A stretch of 14,755 bases of DNA from Candidatus Saccharimonadota bacterium (GCA_905372495.1 CAJPPG010000018.1:1-14755); one strand, 5' to 3'; positions 1 to 6,792 are shown, numbered from the stretch's first letter. Notes: generated by a model not told the origin, from the sequence alone. A program made the numbers and translations.

Positions 1-6
1 TAAAAA

Positions 7-12
7 TATAAT
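7..12 (+). promoter_or_regulatory. Possible -10 box of first surface gene
   Basis: A perfect TATAAT lies 15 nt before the ATG at 28. Any -35 box is outside the window. Transcription would start near 18-19, inside the Shine-Dalgarno at 17-23, which is awkward. Either the real promoter is further upstream or the leader is almost absent. This is a motif call only. Confidence 0.35.
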
Positions 13-27
13 AAATAAGGAGACTTC

Positions 28-573
28 ATGTCTAAAATAAATCGTATTGTAGCTACACTCGGAATCGCTACAGTTTTAGGAGTTGCTACTATGCCAATCG
101 CCACCTACGCAGCTGCTACAGATACCAAGAATATTACCGTTAAGGTTAATGTTGCTCCAGTTCTCGCTCTATCAGCCGACAGCCTTTCTACTGAAGTTAC
201 TATGAATCCAAACAACGTTAATACTACTGGTCTTAAAACCAAACTTACTGTAGCTACCAACAATAAAAATGGTTACAAGTTAACCGTAAAAGATGCAGAC
301 TCAACTACTGCTATGACTTCAACCGATACTACAGAAACTATCCCCGCTCTTGCAGGCAACTTGACTGCTGGTACTGCTGGTTGGAATCTTTCTGGTGGTG
401 ATTTAGTCAAAGTTGCTATTACTGCCGTAGATCAAACTGTTAAGACTAACCCAAATACTGCCCATGTTGGTATTCAAGAAGATGTTGATATGATTTACGG
501 TGTTGCAACCTCAGCTGCCCAGGCACAAGGTACGTACCAAGATGTCATCATCTACACTGCAACTGCTCTATAA
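28..573 (+). CDS. Small secreted WxL-like surface protein
   Basis: This 181-residue protein is probably exported. It has an N-terminal Lys/Arg pair, a hydrophobic stretch at about residues 8-25 and a likely signal peptidase I site after TYA (residue 28). The mature part is rich in Thr, Val, Ala and Asn, has no Cys, and has one Trp in a W-N-L motif at 119-121. The segment around 75-87 (TNNKNGYKLTV) and the C-terminus (GTYQDVIIYTATAL) resemble beta-strand patterns of Gram-positive WxL domains, which bind peptidoglycan non-covalently. There is no C-terminal membrane anchor, so it is secreted or held by other wall components. The start is fixed by AAGGAGA at 17-23, 4 nt before the ATG. A strong terminator follows, so it can be expressed as a single message separate from the membrane-anchored genes downstream. 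The WxL assignment is inferred from motif and context; another secreted beta-sandwich family is possible. Confidence 0.7.
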   Translation: MSKINRIVATLGIATVLGVATMPIATYAAATDTKNITVKVNVAPVLALSADSLSTEVTMNPNNVNTTGLKTKLTVATNNKNGYKLTVKDADSTTAMTSTDTTETIPALAGNLTAGTAGWNLSGGDLVKVAITAVDQTVKTNPNTAHVGIQEDVDMIYGVATSAAQAQGTYQDVIIYTATAL

Positions 574-593
574 TTAGCACTGTAAAATACCTT

Positions 594-623
594 AAAAACC
601 ACCTAAACCAAGGTGGTTTTTTC
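594..623 (+). terminator. Intrinsic terminator after first surface gene
   Basis: ACCACCT (598-604) pairs with AGGTGGT (611-617) around a six-base loop and is followed by a T run with a single C. The A run before the stem could also pair with the T run, so it may act in both directions. The -35 box of the next gene begins at 624, directly after it. Confidence 0.85.
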
Positions 624-651
624 TTGTAAATTAATCCTGCTTGTGTATAAT
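624..651 (+). promoter_or_regulatory. Promoter of the anchored surface-protein genes
   Basis: TTGTAA (624-629) and TATAAT (646-651) are 16 bp apart, close to the sigma-70-type optimum. Transcription is expected near 658, giving a leader of about 18 nt that contains the AAGGAGG Shine-Dalgarno of the gene at 676. Confidence 0.75.
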
Positions 652-675
652 AATATATAGATAAAAAGGAGGTTA

Positions 676-1611
676 ATGACAAAACGACAAAACATTTTTG
701 TGGAGATTTTTTCAATACTATTCTTCTCCATATCTTTGTTGCTATTTTCTTCAAATCAGACATTTGCAGCTGAGAGGCAAAAAATCTTCCTTCAGGTATC
801 TCCTTCAACGCAACAACTAGGTGGGTTGCAGCCAGGTGAAACTAGGGAAGGTAGCTTTAAGGTACAGAATGTAGGCTCCGGAGCTTTCGACTTCAAGGTC
901 TATGCTTCTGCTTACGAGGTAAAAAGTGAAAACTACGATCCAGTCTTTAATAGTGAAAAAGATGCTACTAAAATTGCTAGCTGGTTTACCTTTAGTCAAA
1001 CCACGGGCCACCTCGAATCTGACACTGAGGTGACTATTAATTACACAATTAAGGTTCCTGCAGATGCTCCCGGTGGCGGTCAGTATGGTGCTATCATGGT
1101 TGAGACTGAAAAAGATAAAAACGACAAGGGAAATATTCAAGCAATTTCACGCGTTGGCATGTTGATCTATTCTCACGTCAATGGCGAAATTAATCGTTGT
1201 ACAAAAATTCTCGAAAATAAATTGCCAACCCTCCTCTTTAATCCTCCAATCTTTGGTGAGACTCGTATAGAAAACTGTGGTAACATTGATGCAGAGTTGA
1301 AAATTCATATCAAAGTTTTTCCATTCTTCTCTAGTGAGGAGGTCTATAGTAATGAAGAAAAACCAACCAATATGAATACTCTTCCTGGCACTAAACGTTA
1401 CCATAAGGAGCTTTGGGCAAATTCACCAGCCATTGGTATCTTTAACGTCGAACAGACTATTCAGTATGGCTCTGAGACTAAAACCGAGCGCAAATTAGTT
1501 ATTGTCTGTCCAATCTGGCTTATCGTTCTGATTACCCTCTTCATCATCTCAGTTATCTTTTGGCTGGTTGCACGAAATCGAGAAAATAAAACAAAATCCC
1601 ACCGAATATAA
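676..1611 (+). CDS. DUF916/WxLIP-like membrane-anchored surface protein 1
   Basis: This 311-residue protein has a signal peptide (hydrophobic at about 8-26, likely cleavage after TFA at 31), an extracellular beta-rich region at about 35-270, one membrane helix at about 276-298 and a short basic cytoplasmic tail. The ectodomain has an Ig-like half (about 36-145) with an 'EGSFKVQNVGSG' strand pattern and a PADAPGGGQYGA turn at 128-139. A second beta-rich half (about 170-270) has an ENCGN turn near 200. This layout matches WxL-interacting proteins (DUF916 plus a second domain plus TM), although the sequence is diverged. C175 and C201 could form a disulfide; the next gene's product lacks both. 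The ATG is set by a near-perfect AAGGAGG ending 3 nt upstream. The next gene starts 13 nt after the stop, so the two are cotranscribed. A role in anchoring or presenting the WxL-like protein is inferred. Confidence 0.72.
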   Translation: MTKRQNIFVEIFSILFFSISLLLFSSNQTFAAERQKIFLQVSPSTQQLGGLQPGETREGSFKVQNVGSGAFDFKVYASAYEVKSENYDPVFNSEKDATKIASWFTFSQTTGHLESDTEVTINYTIKVPADAPGGGQYGAIMVETEKDKNDKGNIQAISRVGMLIYSHVNGEINRCTKILENKLPTLLFNPPIFGETRIENCGNIDAELKIHIKVFPFFSSEEVYSNEEKPTNMNTLPGTKRYHKELWANSPAIGIFNVEQTIQYGSETKTERKLVIVCPIWLIVLITLFIISVIFWLVARNRENKTKSHRI

Positions 1612-1624
1612 TTAAGGATTAAAA

Positions 1625-2611
1625 ATGTTAAAAAGAACTAGTTCCATAATTAGGTCAAAGCAGTTTAGAGTCAAACCTGTTCTTGCCTTCCTTCTACTTT
1701 TTAGCTTTTCGCTCACCGGTTTTACTCTATTCTCATCCCCAGTTTATGCGGATGAGGAAAAACCAGCCATGCGAATTCAGATTTCCCCAGTTGAAAACCG
1801 CGTTACTCTTAATGCCAATGAAACTAATGAGTATACGTTCAATGTTGATAATACTGGTTCTGAAGGCTACAGCTTTAAAGTCTATGCAAATCCATATTCT
1901 GTTTTAAACGAACAATATAGCCCAAGCTTCTCCAATCAAAACTCTCACACACAGGTTAGTCGCTGGATCACCTTTAAGAATGACAATGGTGAGTATAGTA
2001 CAGAAGCAACCTATTCGGTAGAAGCTGGTCAACGCAAAGAAGTTACGTATAAAATTACCGTCCCCTCAGACATTCCTGGTGGTGGTCAATACGCCATCGT
2101 CTTCGTCGAGGCTATCCCAAAAGACGGTAATAGTGGTGGTATCCGTACGGTTTCTCGTCTAGGTCTCCGTGTGTTCGGGCGCACCAATGGTGAAACTAAA
2201 GAATCTGCCGAAATCTTGAATCACAATATGGATAGCTTCTATATGTCCGGCAAGATCAAGACTAGTGGCACGGTTAAAAACTCAGGCAATGCTGATTTTA
2301 ATGCCGTCTTTAAGTTCAAAGTCGAGAAAATCTTCGGTGGCGTAGTATACGAAGATAGTAAAGGATATGATGTTCTTCCTGATACAACTCGCAATATTGA
2401 GCTTACGTGGGGCGAGACTCCAGCTTTCGGTATTTATCGTATTACTTCAACCTTAAACGCGTTAGATCAGTCAAGAAGTACAACTAAAATCGTGCTTATT
2501 ATTCCAGTCTTTATGATTGTAATTCTGTTTATGTTATTGACAATTACAATTGCCTGGTTTATAATTCTGTTCAGAAAGCGACAAGCCCAAAAGTCAAAGC
2601 TTATCATCTAG
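1625..2611 (+). CDS. DUF916/WxLIP-like membrane-anchored surface protein 2
   Basis: This 328-residue protein is a clear paralogue of the gene just upstream. It has the same order: signal peptide (hydrophobic at about 19-38, cleavage after VYA at 42), Ig-like domain (about 50-160) with the same PSDIPGGGQYA turn, second beta domain (about 190-285) with a KNSGNAD turn, membrane helix at about 290-316, and a basic tail. Blocks shared with the paralogue include the FKVYA strand, the SRWITF/ASWFTF block and the PA(F/I)GI block near 266-270. There are no cysteines in the mature part. AAGGA at 1614-1618 sets the start, 13 nt after the previous stop. The two paralogues may have different partners, or act as a heterodimer; neither can be read from sequence. 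This is an extracytoplasmic surface protein without an enzymatic motif. Confidence 0.72.
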   Translation: MLKRTSSIIRSKQFRVKPVLAFLLLFSFSLTGFTLFSSPVYADEEKPAMRIQISPVENRVTLNANETNEYTFNVDNTGSEGYSFKVYANPYSVLNEQYSPSFSNQNSHTQVSRWITFKNDNGEYSTEATYSVEAGQRKEVTYKITVPSDIPGGGQYAIVFVEAIPKDGNSGGIRTVSRLGLRVFGRTNGETKESAEILNHNMDSFYMSGKIKTSGTVKNSGNADFNAVFKFKVEKIFGGVVYEDSKGYDVLPDTTRNIELTWGETPAFGIYRITSTLNALDQSRSTTKIVLIIPVFMIVILFMLLTITIAWFIILFRKRQAQKSKLII

Positions 2612-2630
2612 TCGCGAGGATGAAAGCTAG

Positions 2631-2659
2631 GCTTAAGGTACGGCGGTTATACGCCAAGC
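2631..2659 (+). other. Imperfect hairpin between surface genes
   Basis: GGCG (2642-2645) pairs with CGCC (2652-2655) around a six-base loop. GCTT (2631-2634) can pair with AAGC (2656-2659), leaving a 7-nt bulge. No T run follows, so it is not a standard terminator. It could slow polymerase, protect mRNA or be meaningless. The 81-bp gap around it shows no convincing promoter. Confidence 0.3.
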
Positions 2660-2692
2660 GTTCAAAATAAAAATAAAAAGCGAGTGTGAAAA

Positions 2693-3610
2693 ATGAATAA
2701 AAAAAGAATAATTAAGTTATTCAGTTTGGTAGCGATTATTATGCTCGGGGTAATTTTATTGCCAGTAAAACCGACATTTGCTGCAACCTCTTCTAATGTC
2801 ACAGTACGATTGACAGTACTGCCTAGCGGCGAAGCTTTGTCAATTGTTTTACCAAATGATGGTGCAGAATTCGCTACGGATAAAGTTTTAGTAAGAAAAC
2901 AGTATGCAGAAGCAAAAACTATTCAATGGCGAATTGTCTACACAGATGATCATGATGTAGATATAACATATCCAATGCCAACTACCAACGTAGCTGATGT
3001 TCATGGCAATGCAACAAATGGTCAGAATGATTACACCCTAGACCTCACGGCTCTAAACGGTGGGTTATATGGTAAATATAAAGTAATCGCTATGATCAAT
3101 AATAAGCCCTCAACTGAGGATATGGTTTCGTTTACTTATCGAGCCTTAAAACTCAACGATGACGGTACAGACAATAATACTAATAATCCAAAAATCGTTA
3201 TTGACCATGGCCCTGGAGTTGATCATGTCGTAATTCAAGTTTATGATGGGAATGGCAATCCAGTTTTGCCAAACACTATTCCGGTTAATACTCAAGATAC
3301 TACTGGTGGACATGGTGGCAATACTCCTTGGATCGCCCCATTTCAAGAGAATCATCTCAAAGATGGAAGATACTGTATTGTTGCCACGCCATATGATCAG
3401 CATGGTAATATTATGGATCGTAATGCAAAACTTTGCGTAAATTATAGAAATAAAAAGACGCCTTTAGTACCTGATACCGGTGGTTCGATCCTAGCAGGTA
3501 CCAACTTTACGAATTCTGATTTTATTTCAACTTCACTCGCAATCTTCTTTGTCGCTACTTTCTTTGCCATCATGATCTTAAAGCGCAGTCGCAAAAGCCA
3601 AAGACGCTAG
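2693..3610 (+). CDS. Two-module secreted protein with VPDTG sorting-like tail
   Basis: This 305-residue protein has a signal peptide (basic start, hydrophobic at about 9-24, cleavage after TFA near 30). Two similar beta-sandwich modules follow, at about 35-150 and 165-252. Each ends in a strand of the type GKYKVIAMI or GRYCIVATP followed by an F/V-x-Y block, suggesting internal duplication of an Ig/Fn3-like fold. C228 and C248 lie in the second module and could pair. The C-terminus has L-V-P-D-T-G at 258-263, a polar linker of about 15 residues, a membrane helix at about 279-296 and a tail rich in Arg and Lys. This resembles a sortase LPxTG signal with Val for Leu, though the linker before the helix is longer than usual. 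The Shine-Dalgarno is weak (a GAG in GCGAGTG). It lies 81 bp after the paralogue pair and probably shares their transcript up to the terminator. No enzymatic motif was seen; a wall-linked or membrane-anchored adhesin or scaffold is inferred. Confidence 0.68.
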   Translation: MNKKRIIKLFSLVAIIMLGVILLPVKPTFAATSSNVTVRLTVLPSGEALSIVLPNDGAEFATDKVLVRKQYAEAKTIQWRIVYTDDHDVDITYPMPTTNVADVHGNATNGQNDYTLDLTALNGGLYGKYKVIAMINNKPSTEDMVSFTYRALKLNDDGTDNNTNNPKIVIDHGPGVDHVVIQVYDGNGNPVLPNTIPVNTQDTTGGHGGNTPWIAPFQENHLKDGRYCIVATPYDQHGNIMDRNAKLCVNYRNKKTPLVPDTGGSILAGTNFTNSDFISTSLAIFFVATFFAIMILKRSRKSQRR

Positions 3611-3618
3611 AATTTCTC

Positions 3619-3652
3619 AAAAATAGATCCTCCAAAAGGGTCTATTTTTTCT
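3619..3652 (+). terminator. Terminator of the surface locus
   Basis: A long A-rich stem, AAAAATAGATCC (3619-3630), pairs with GGGTCTATTTTT (3638-3649) with one G-T pair and a seven-base loop, then runs into Ts. It closes the surface locus before the tRNA-Val promoter at 3664. Confidence 0.85.
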
Positions 3653-3663
3653 TATAAATCTTA

Positions 3664-3692
3664 TTGAGCTTTTTAGATAAATCTGTTAAAAT
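3664..3692 (+). promoter_or_regulatory. tRNA-Val promoter
   Basis: TTGAGC (3664-3669) and TAAAAT (3687-3692) are exactly 17 bp apart. TGt just before the -10 makes it an extended -10. The predicted start is near 3699, just before the tRNA 5' end at 3702, leaving little leader to trim. Confidence 0.7.
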
Positions 3693-3701
3693 ATAAATGT
3701 T

Positions 3702-3778
3702 GGACGATTAGCTCAGTTGGCTAGAGCGCGTCTTTGACGTAGACGAGGTCAGAGGTTCGAGTCCTCTATCGTCCACCA
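3702..3778 (+). tRNA. tRNA-Val(GAC)
   Basis: A complete cloverleaf is visible. The acceptor GGACGAT (3702-3708) pairs with ATCGTCC (3768-3774). The D stem is GCTC/GAGC. The anticodon stem CGTCT/AGACG has loop TTGACGT, giving anticodon GAC at 3736-3738. The variable loop is AGGTC, the T stem is AGAGG/CCTCT with loop TTCGAGT, the discriminator is A, and CCA is encoded at 3776-3778. It decodes GUC and GUU. Confidence 0.95.
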
Positions 3779-3780
3779 TA

Positions 3781-3804
3781 AGCATCCTTTCAGGATGTTT
3801 TTTC
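3781..3804 (+). terminator. tRNA-Val terminator
   Basis: CATCC (3783-3787) pairs with GGATG (3793-3797) around a TTTCA loop. It extends by A-T and G-T pairs and is followed by six Ts. Its 3' side is next to the extended -10 of the following gene. Confidence 0.8.
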
Positions 3805-3814
3805 TTGGTTCTTA

Positions 3815-3823
3815 TGCTACAAT
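3815..3823 (+). promoter_or_regulatory. Extended -10 of DUF308 gene
   Basis: TGcTACAAT is a good extended -10. No clear -35 is seen, since that position falls in the preceding terminator's T run. Transcription near 3830 would give a leader of about 19 nt before the ATG at 3849. Confidence 0.5.
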
Positions 3824-3848
3824 ACAAATAATTAAACAAAAGGGAAAT

Positions 3849-4475
3849 ATGCAGACGTTTGCTAATAAGATTAATAACTTCCTAAACGCGGCAATTAATA
3901 CCACAATTCTTATGGTTGCAATCGGATTTTTCTTGACCCTTTTTCCGACTCTGAGCCTTGAAATTACCAGGTGGATTTTTATTATTGCCTTGGTTTCTGC
4001 CGGATTGAGCATGATCACTTCAGATCTCACCGGAAAAAAGCGCGGCAGCTTAATTTCAGGTACCGTACTTGGCTCCTTTAATTTGCTTCTCGGTCTTATT
4101 ATTCTGATTAATCCTGAGGTTCTCAGTATTATTCCGATCGCCATTGGTTTTTATGTCGTCATTTCCAGTTTAACTAAATTGCGCATGACTCTAGCTCTTA
4201 AAGAAATCTCAAATTCTGCCTTTACCGCCTCTATTCTCATGAATATCATTTCCTTAGTTTCCGGCTTTATAATTATTTTTCAACCTATTACCTCAACAGC
4301 TCTAGCCGTAATGTTGCTTGGTATCATGCTTATTATTTATGGTGTCTCTGATTTTATTAACATTGTTATTCTTAAAGCACATGTTCAAGATTTCTCGAAA
4401 AAGATGAAATCAGCAAAAAAATATCTTACGGATGATATTCAAGAAGCTGAGGTTATTGATAGGAAGAAAAAATAA
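3849..4475 (+). CDS. DUF308/HdeD-like six-helix membrane protein
   Basis: This 208-residue integral membrane protein has six hydrophobic segments at about 14-34, 40-57, 67-87, 92-108, 125-145 and 149-170. A charged cytoplasmic tail of about 35 residues is rich in Lys, Asp and Glu. The two sets of three helices with Gly-rich turns (GSFNLLLGLIILINPE; LLGIMLIIYGVSDF) fit the HdeD/DUF308 family, linked to acid resistance in E. coli but of unknown biochemistry in most bacteria. An in-frame ATG at 3795 lies inside the tRNA-Val terminator stem and upstream of the -10 box, so it is unlikely. The ATG at 3849 is preceded by AGGG (3841-3844) at suitable spacing and starts a normal N-terminus. It is monocistronic by position, between two tRNA genes. 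Function cannot be stated beyond a membrane role. Confidence 0.75.
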   Translation: MQTFANKINNFLNAAINTTILMVAIGFFLTLFPTLSLEITRWIFIIALVSAGLSMITSDLTGKKRGSLISGTVLGSFNLLLGLIILINPEVLSIIPIAIGFYVVISSLTKLRMTLALKEISNSAFTASILMNIISLVSGFIIIFQPITSTALAVMLLGIMLIIYGVSDFINIVILKAHVQDFSKKMKSAKKYLTDDIQEAEVIDRKKK

Positions 4476-4684
4476 CCCCATTCCTAGTAGAGTGACAAAA
4501 ATAATAAAGTCTTATTACTCAGTAATCCTCCAATATTTTTATAGATAATGATAAACTTACTGGTAGTAATGGGAACCACCTATACCTGGTCAAACTATAC
4601 TTCAAACTTCGCTCATATCGACATTCTGAGCAATCCGGCAATTCTATCCAAAAACCGTAATTAGTCATAGCTTCGTAAAAAATA
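4476..4684. other. Gene-free stretch with weak inverted repeats
   Basis: No plausible coding gene is seen. It holds TAATAA-AGTC-TTATTA and, overlapping it, ATTAC-TCA-GTAAT near 4502-4532. About 40 bp on is TTACT-GGT-AGTAA (4558-4570). The last two share a TTACT/AGTAA core and could be protein-binding half sites or chance in AT-rich DNA. No T-tract terminator for the DUF308 gene was recognised. Confidence 0.35.
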
Positions 4685-4713
4685 TTGCCAAAAAACCAGT
4701 TTGGCGTTATAAT
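4685..4713 (+). promoter_or_regulatory. tRNA-Lys promoter
   Basis: TTGCCA (4685-4690) and TATAAT (4708-4713) with a 17-bp spacer form the best consensus promoter in the window. The predicted start near 4720 is about 7 nt before the tRNA 5' end. Confidence 0.85.
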
Positions 4714-4726
4714 AAGAAAGACTTCT

Positions 4727-4803
4727 GGGTCGGTAGCTCAGTTGGTTAGAGCACGGGCCTTTTAAGCCCGGTGTCGAGGGTTCGAGCCCCTCCCGACTCA
4801 CCA
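4727..4803 (+). tRNA. tRNA-Lys(UUU)
   Basis: The acceptor GGGTCGG (4727-4733) pairs with CCGACTC (4793-4799) with one G-T. The D stem is GCTC/GAGC. The anticodon stem CGGGC/GCCCG has loop CTTTTAA, giving anticodon TTT at 4761-4763. The variable loop is GTGTC and the T stem is GAGGG/CCCTC with loop TTCGAGC. The discriminator is A and CCA is encoded at 4801-4803. U34 of this tRNA is a known MnmA 2-thiolation target, and mnmA lies in the operon downstream. Confidence 0.95.
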
Positions 4804-4817
4804 GAATTTCGATTCCA

Positions 4818-4852
4818 AACAGCCTCCGCAAGAGGCTGTTTTTTTGTTTTTT
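4818..4852 (+). terminator. tRNA-Lys terminator
   Basis: AACAGCCTC (4818-4826) pairs with GAGGCTGTT (4832-4840) around a CGCAA loop, followed by a T7 run and a second T run. This is a strong intrinsic terminator that isolates the tRNA from typA. Confidence 0.92.
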
Positions 4853-4892
4853 GCTACGCATCCCGCTTATCCTACCGAAAAATGACAAAATA

Positions 4893-4901
4893 TGGTATTA
4901 T
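4893..4901 (+). promoter_or_regulatory. Extended -10 of the typA operon
   Basis: TGgTATTAT is an extended -10 with no good -35 at the expected place. The predicted start near 4908 gives a leader of about 35 nt to the ATG at 4943. It is the only promoter candidate seen for the four-gene operon. Confidence 0.5.
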
Positions 4902-4942
4902 AAACCAAGTTTAATATTTTGTGGTAATCAAAGGGCAAAATC

Positions 4943-6781
4943 ATGGAGAATAAGGAGCAAATTCGCAACGTAGCTATCATTGCTCACGTTGACCACGGCA
5001 AGACCACTCTGGTCGATGCTTTACTAAAACAGTCTAATACTTTTCGCGATAATCAGGCAGAAATGAGTCAAACGCTTATTATGGACTCCGGCGATCAGGA
5101 ACACGAACGTGGTATTACTATCACCGCCAAGCAAACCGCCGTGTACTATAATGGCTATAAAATCAATATTATTGACACCCCTGGCCACGCCGACTTCTCT
5201 GGTGAAGTTGAACGTACTCTTAATATGGCTGACGGTGTTCTTCTCATTGTTGACGCACAAGAAGGTCCTATGCCGCAGACTAAATTTGTTTTAAAGAAAG
5301 CCCTTGATTTAAAACTCAAGCCTGTTGTCATTATTAATAAAATTGATAAGCCAGCCGCTCGTATTGAAGAGGTAAAAGACGAAATTTCTGATCTCTTCCT
5401 CGAACTCGCCACTGACGAATCTCAGCTCAATTACCCAATTTACTTCGCCGTTGCTCGTGACGGTAGGGCTGGTAAAACCACCGAACTCGACAATGATCTA
5501 CATGTTATTTTCGAGTCCATTATCAACGATATTCCATCTCCAAAAATTGATGAAGCCGAAGAGAAAGGTTTGCAGCTCCTTGTTGCTTCTTTGGCTGCTG
5601 ACAACTATCTTGGTAAGTATGCCATCGGTAAGATCCATCGGGGTAAAGTCAAACACGGGCAAACTGTTAAAGTTATGAAGACTACTTTTGAAAATGGTGA
5701 GCCACAAGTTACTGCTGCTAATGCCAAAATTGACCGCCTTTTTACTTATCGAGGTCTTGGTAAAGAAGAGGTTCAGGAAGCTTTTGCTGGTGATATTGTC
5801 GCCGTAACTGGTATTGCAGATGCAAACATTGGTGACACACTCGCTTCTGGCGATCAACCTGAAGCCCTCCCCACCATTGAACTTGAACCACCAACGCTCA
5901 GTATTTATATCGGCCCAAACACCAGCCCACTTAAAGGCAAAGAGGGTGAATTTACCACCTCTAGGCAGATTTCTGATCGTCTCCATAAGGAGCTTGAGAC
6001 TAACATTGCTCTTAAAATTACTCAAGATGGTTTGGGCTACAAAGTTTCTGGTCGTGGTGAATTACATCTTTCAGTTCTTATTGAAACTATGCGTCGTGAA
6101 GGATACGAGCTTGAAGCTGGTCGTCCTGAAGTGGTCTATAAAGAGATTGATGGCAAGAAGTGTGAACCATTTGAGGACCTCACTATTGAGGTGACTCCAG
6201 AATACGTTGGCGCTGTGTCTCAGGAACTCGGTATTCGTAAAGCTAATCTTAAGACCCAAGAACTGACCTCCGCCGGCGCCACTCGTTTTACCTATGAAAT
6301 TTCAACTGCTGCCCTGATTGGTCTTCGTAATCAATTAATGACCGCCACTAAGGGAACAGTCTTAATGTCTTCCATTCCAAAAGGCTATCGCGAAATTGAG
6401 GGCAAATATAAGCCAGAACGTAACGGCGTGCTTATTTCCTTTGAATCTGGTATTTCCACCGCCTATGCACTTGATATGGCTCAGGCGCGTGGTATTCTCT
6501 TCATTCCTCCTCAAGTTCCGGTTTATCAAGGCATGATCGTCGGTCTTTCCAATAAAAAAGACGACATTGACCTTAATGTTTGTCGCGAAAAGCAGCTCAC
6601 CAATATGCGCACTCACGCCTCTGACGGTGCTATTCAGCTTACTCCATATACTAACCTCAGTCTTGAACAGTGTCTTGACTTTCTTCTCGATGATGAGCTT
6701 CTTGAGGTTACTCCAAAGAGTCTCCGTCTTCGCAAACGTCAACTCGACCCAATTAAACGCAAACGCGAAGCTAAAAACTAA
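4943..6781 (+). CDS. typA: Translational GTPase TypA/BipA
   Basis: This 612-residue ribosome-associated GTPase (E. coli BipA is about 607) binds 70S and 50S ribosomes and supports ribosome assembly and stress or cold growth. G1 is AHVDHGKT at 14-21. The switch I region MDSGDQEHERGITI has the essential Thr near 59. G3 is DTPGH at 78-82 and G4 is NKID at 132-135. The G5 position reads VARDGRAG near 169-176. The EF-G-like domain II, domain III, domain V and the TypA-specific C-terminal domain (YQGMIVG near 526 and a basic C-terminus) are all present. AAAGGG at 4930-4935 and a spacing of 7 support the ATG. It is first in an operon with tatD, a desulfurase gene and mnmA. The linked genes suggest a shared translation-related transcript, not a shared reaction. 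Confidence 0.96.
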   Translation: MENKEQIRNVAIIAHVDHGKTTLVDALLKQSNTFRDNQAEMSQTLIMDSGDQEHERGITITAKQTAVYYNGYKINIIDTPGHADFSGEVERTLNMADGVLLIVDAQEGPMPQTKFVLKKALDLKLKPVVIINKIDKPAARIEEVKDEISDLFLELATDESQLNYPIYFAVARDGRAGKTTELDNDLHVIFESIINDIPSPKIDEAEEKGLQLLVASLAADNYLGKYAIGKIHRGKVKHGQTVKVMKTTFENGEPQVTAANAKIDRLFTYRGLGKEEVQEAFAGDIVAVTGIADANIGDTLASGDQPEALPTIELEPPTLSIYIGPNTSPLKGKEGEFTTSRQISDRLHKELETNIALKITQDGLGYKVSGRGELHLSVLIETMRREGYELEAGRPEVVYKEIDGKKCEPFEDLTIEVTPEYVGAVSQELGIRKANLKTQELTSAGATRFTYEISTAALIGLRNQLMTATKGTVLMSSIPKGYREIEGKYKPERNGVLISFESGISTAYALDMAQARGILFIPPQVPVYQGMIVGLSNKKDDIDLNVCREKQLTNMRTHASDGAIQLTPYTNLSLEQCLDFLLDDELLEVTPKSLRLRKRQLDPIKRKREAKN

Positions 6782-6792
6782 TTAGGGTAAAT

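Noticed and set aside
548..808. Minus-strand ORF across the terminator and promoter before 676
   Set aside because: It reads through an intrinsic terminator and the signal-peptide region of the plus-strand gene, and has low-complexity hydrophobic content. It is a shadow ORF.
2631..2659. Rho-independent terminator between surface genes
   Set aside because: The stem is short and bulged and is followed by A-rich, not T-rich, sequence.
3795..3848. Upstream ATG for the DUF308 gene
   Set aside because: It falls inside the tRNA-Val terminator stem and before the extended -10 box. The ATG at 3849 has an AGGG site.
4661..4888. Minus-strand ORF across tRNA-Lys
   Set aside because: It is antisense to a complete tRNA and its terminator, with no protein-like features. 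It is a shadow ORF.
5498..6025. Long (175-residue) minus-strand ORF inside typA
   Set aside because: typA is unmistakable and intact in the other strand. The antisense product has no recognisable features and no ribosome site.
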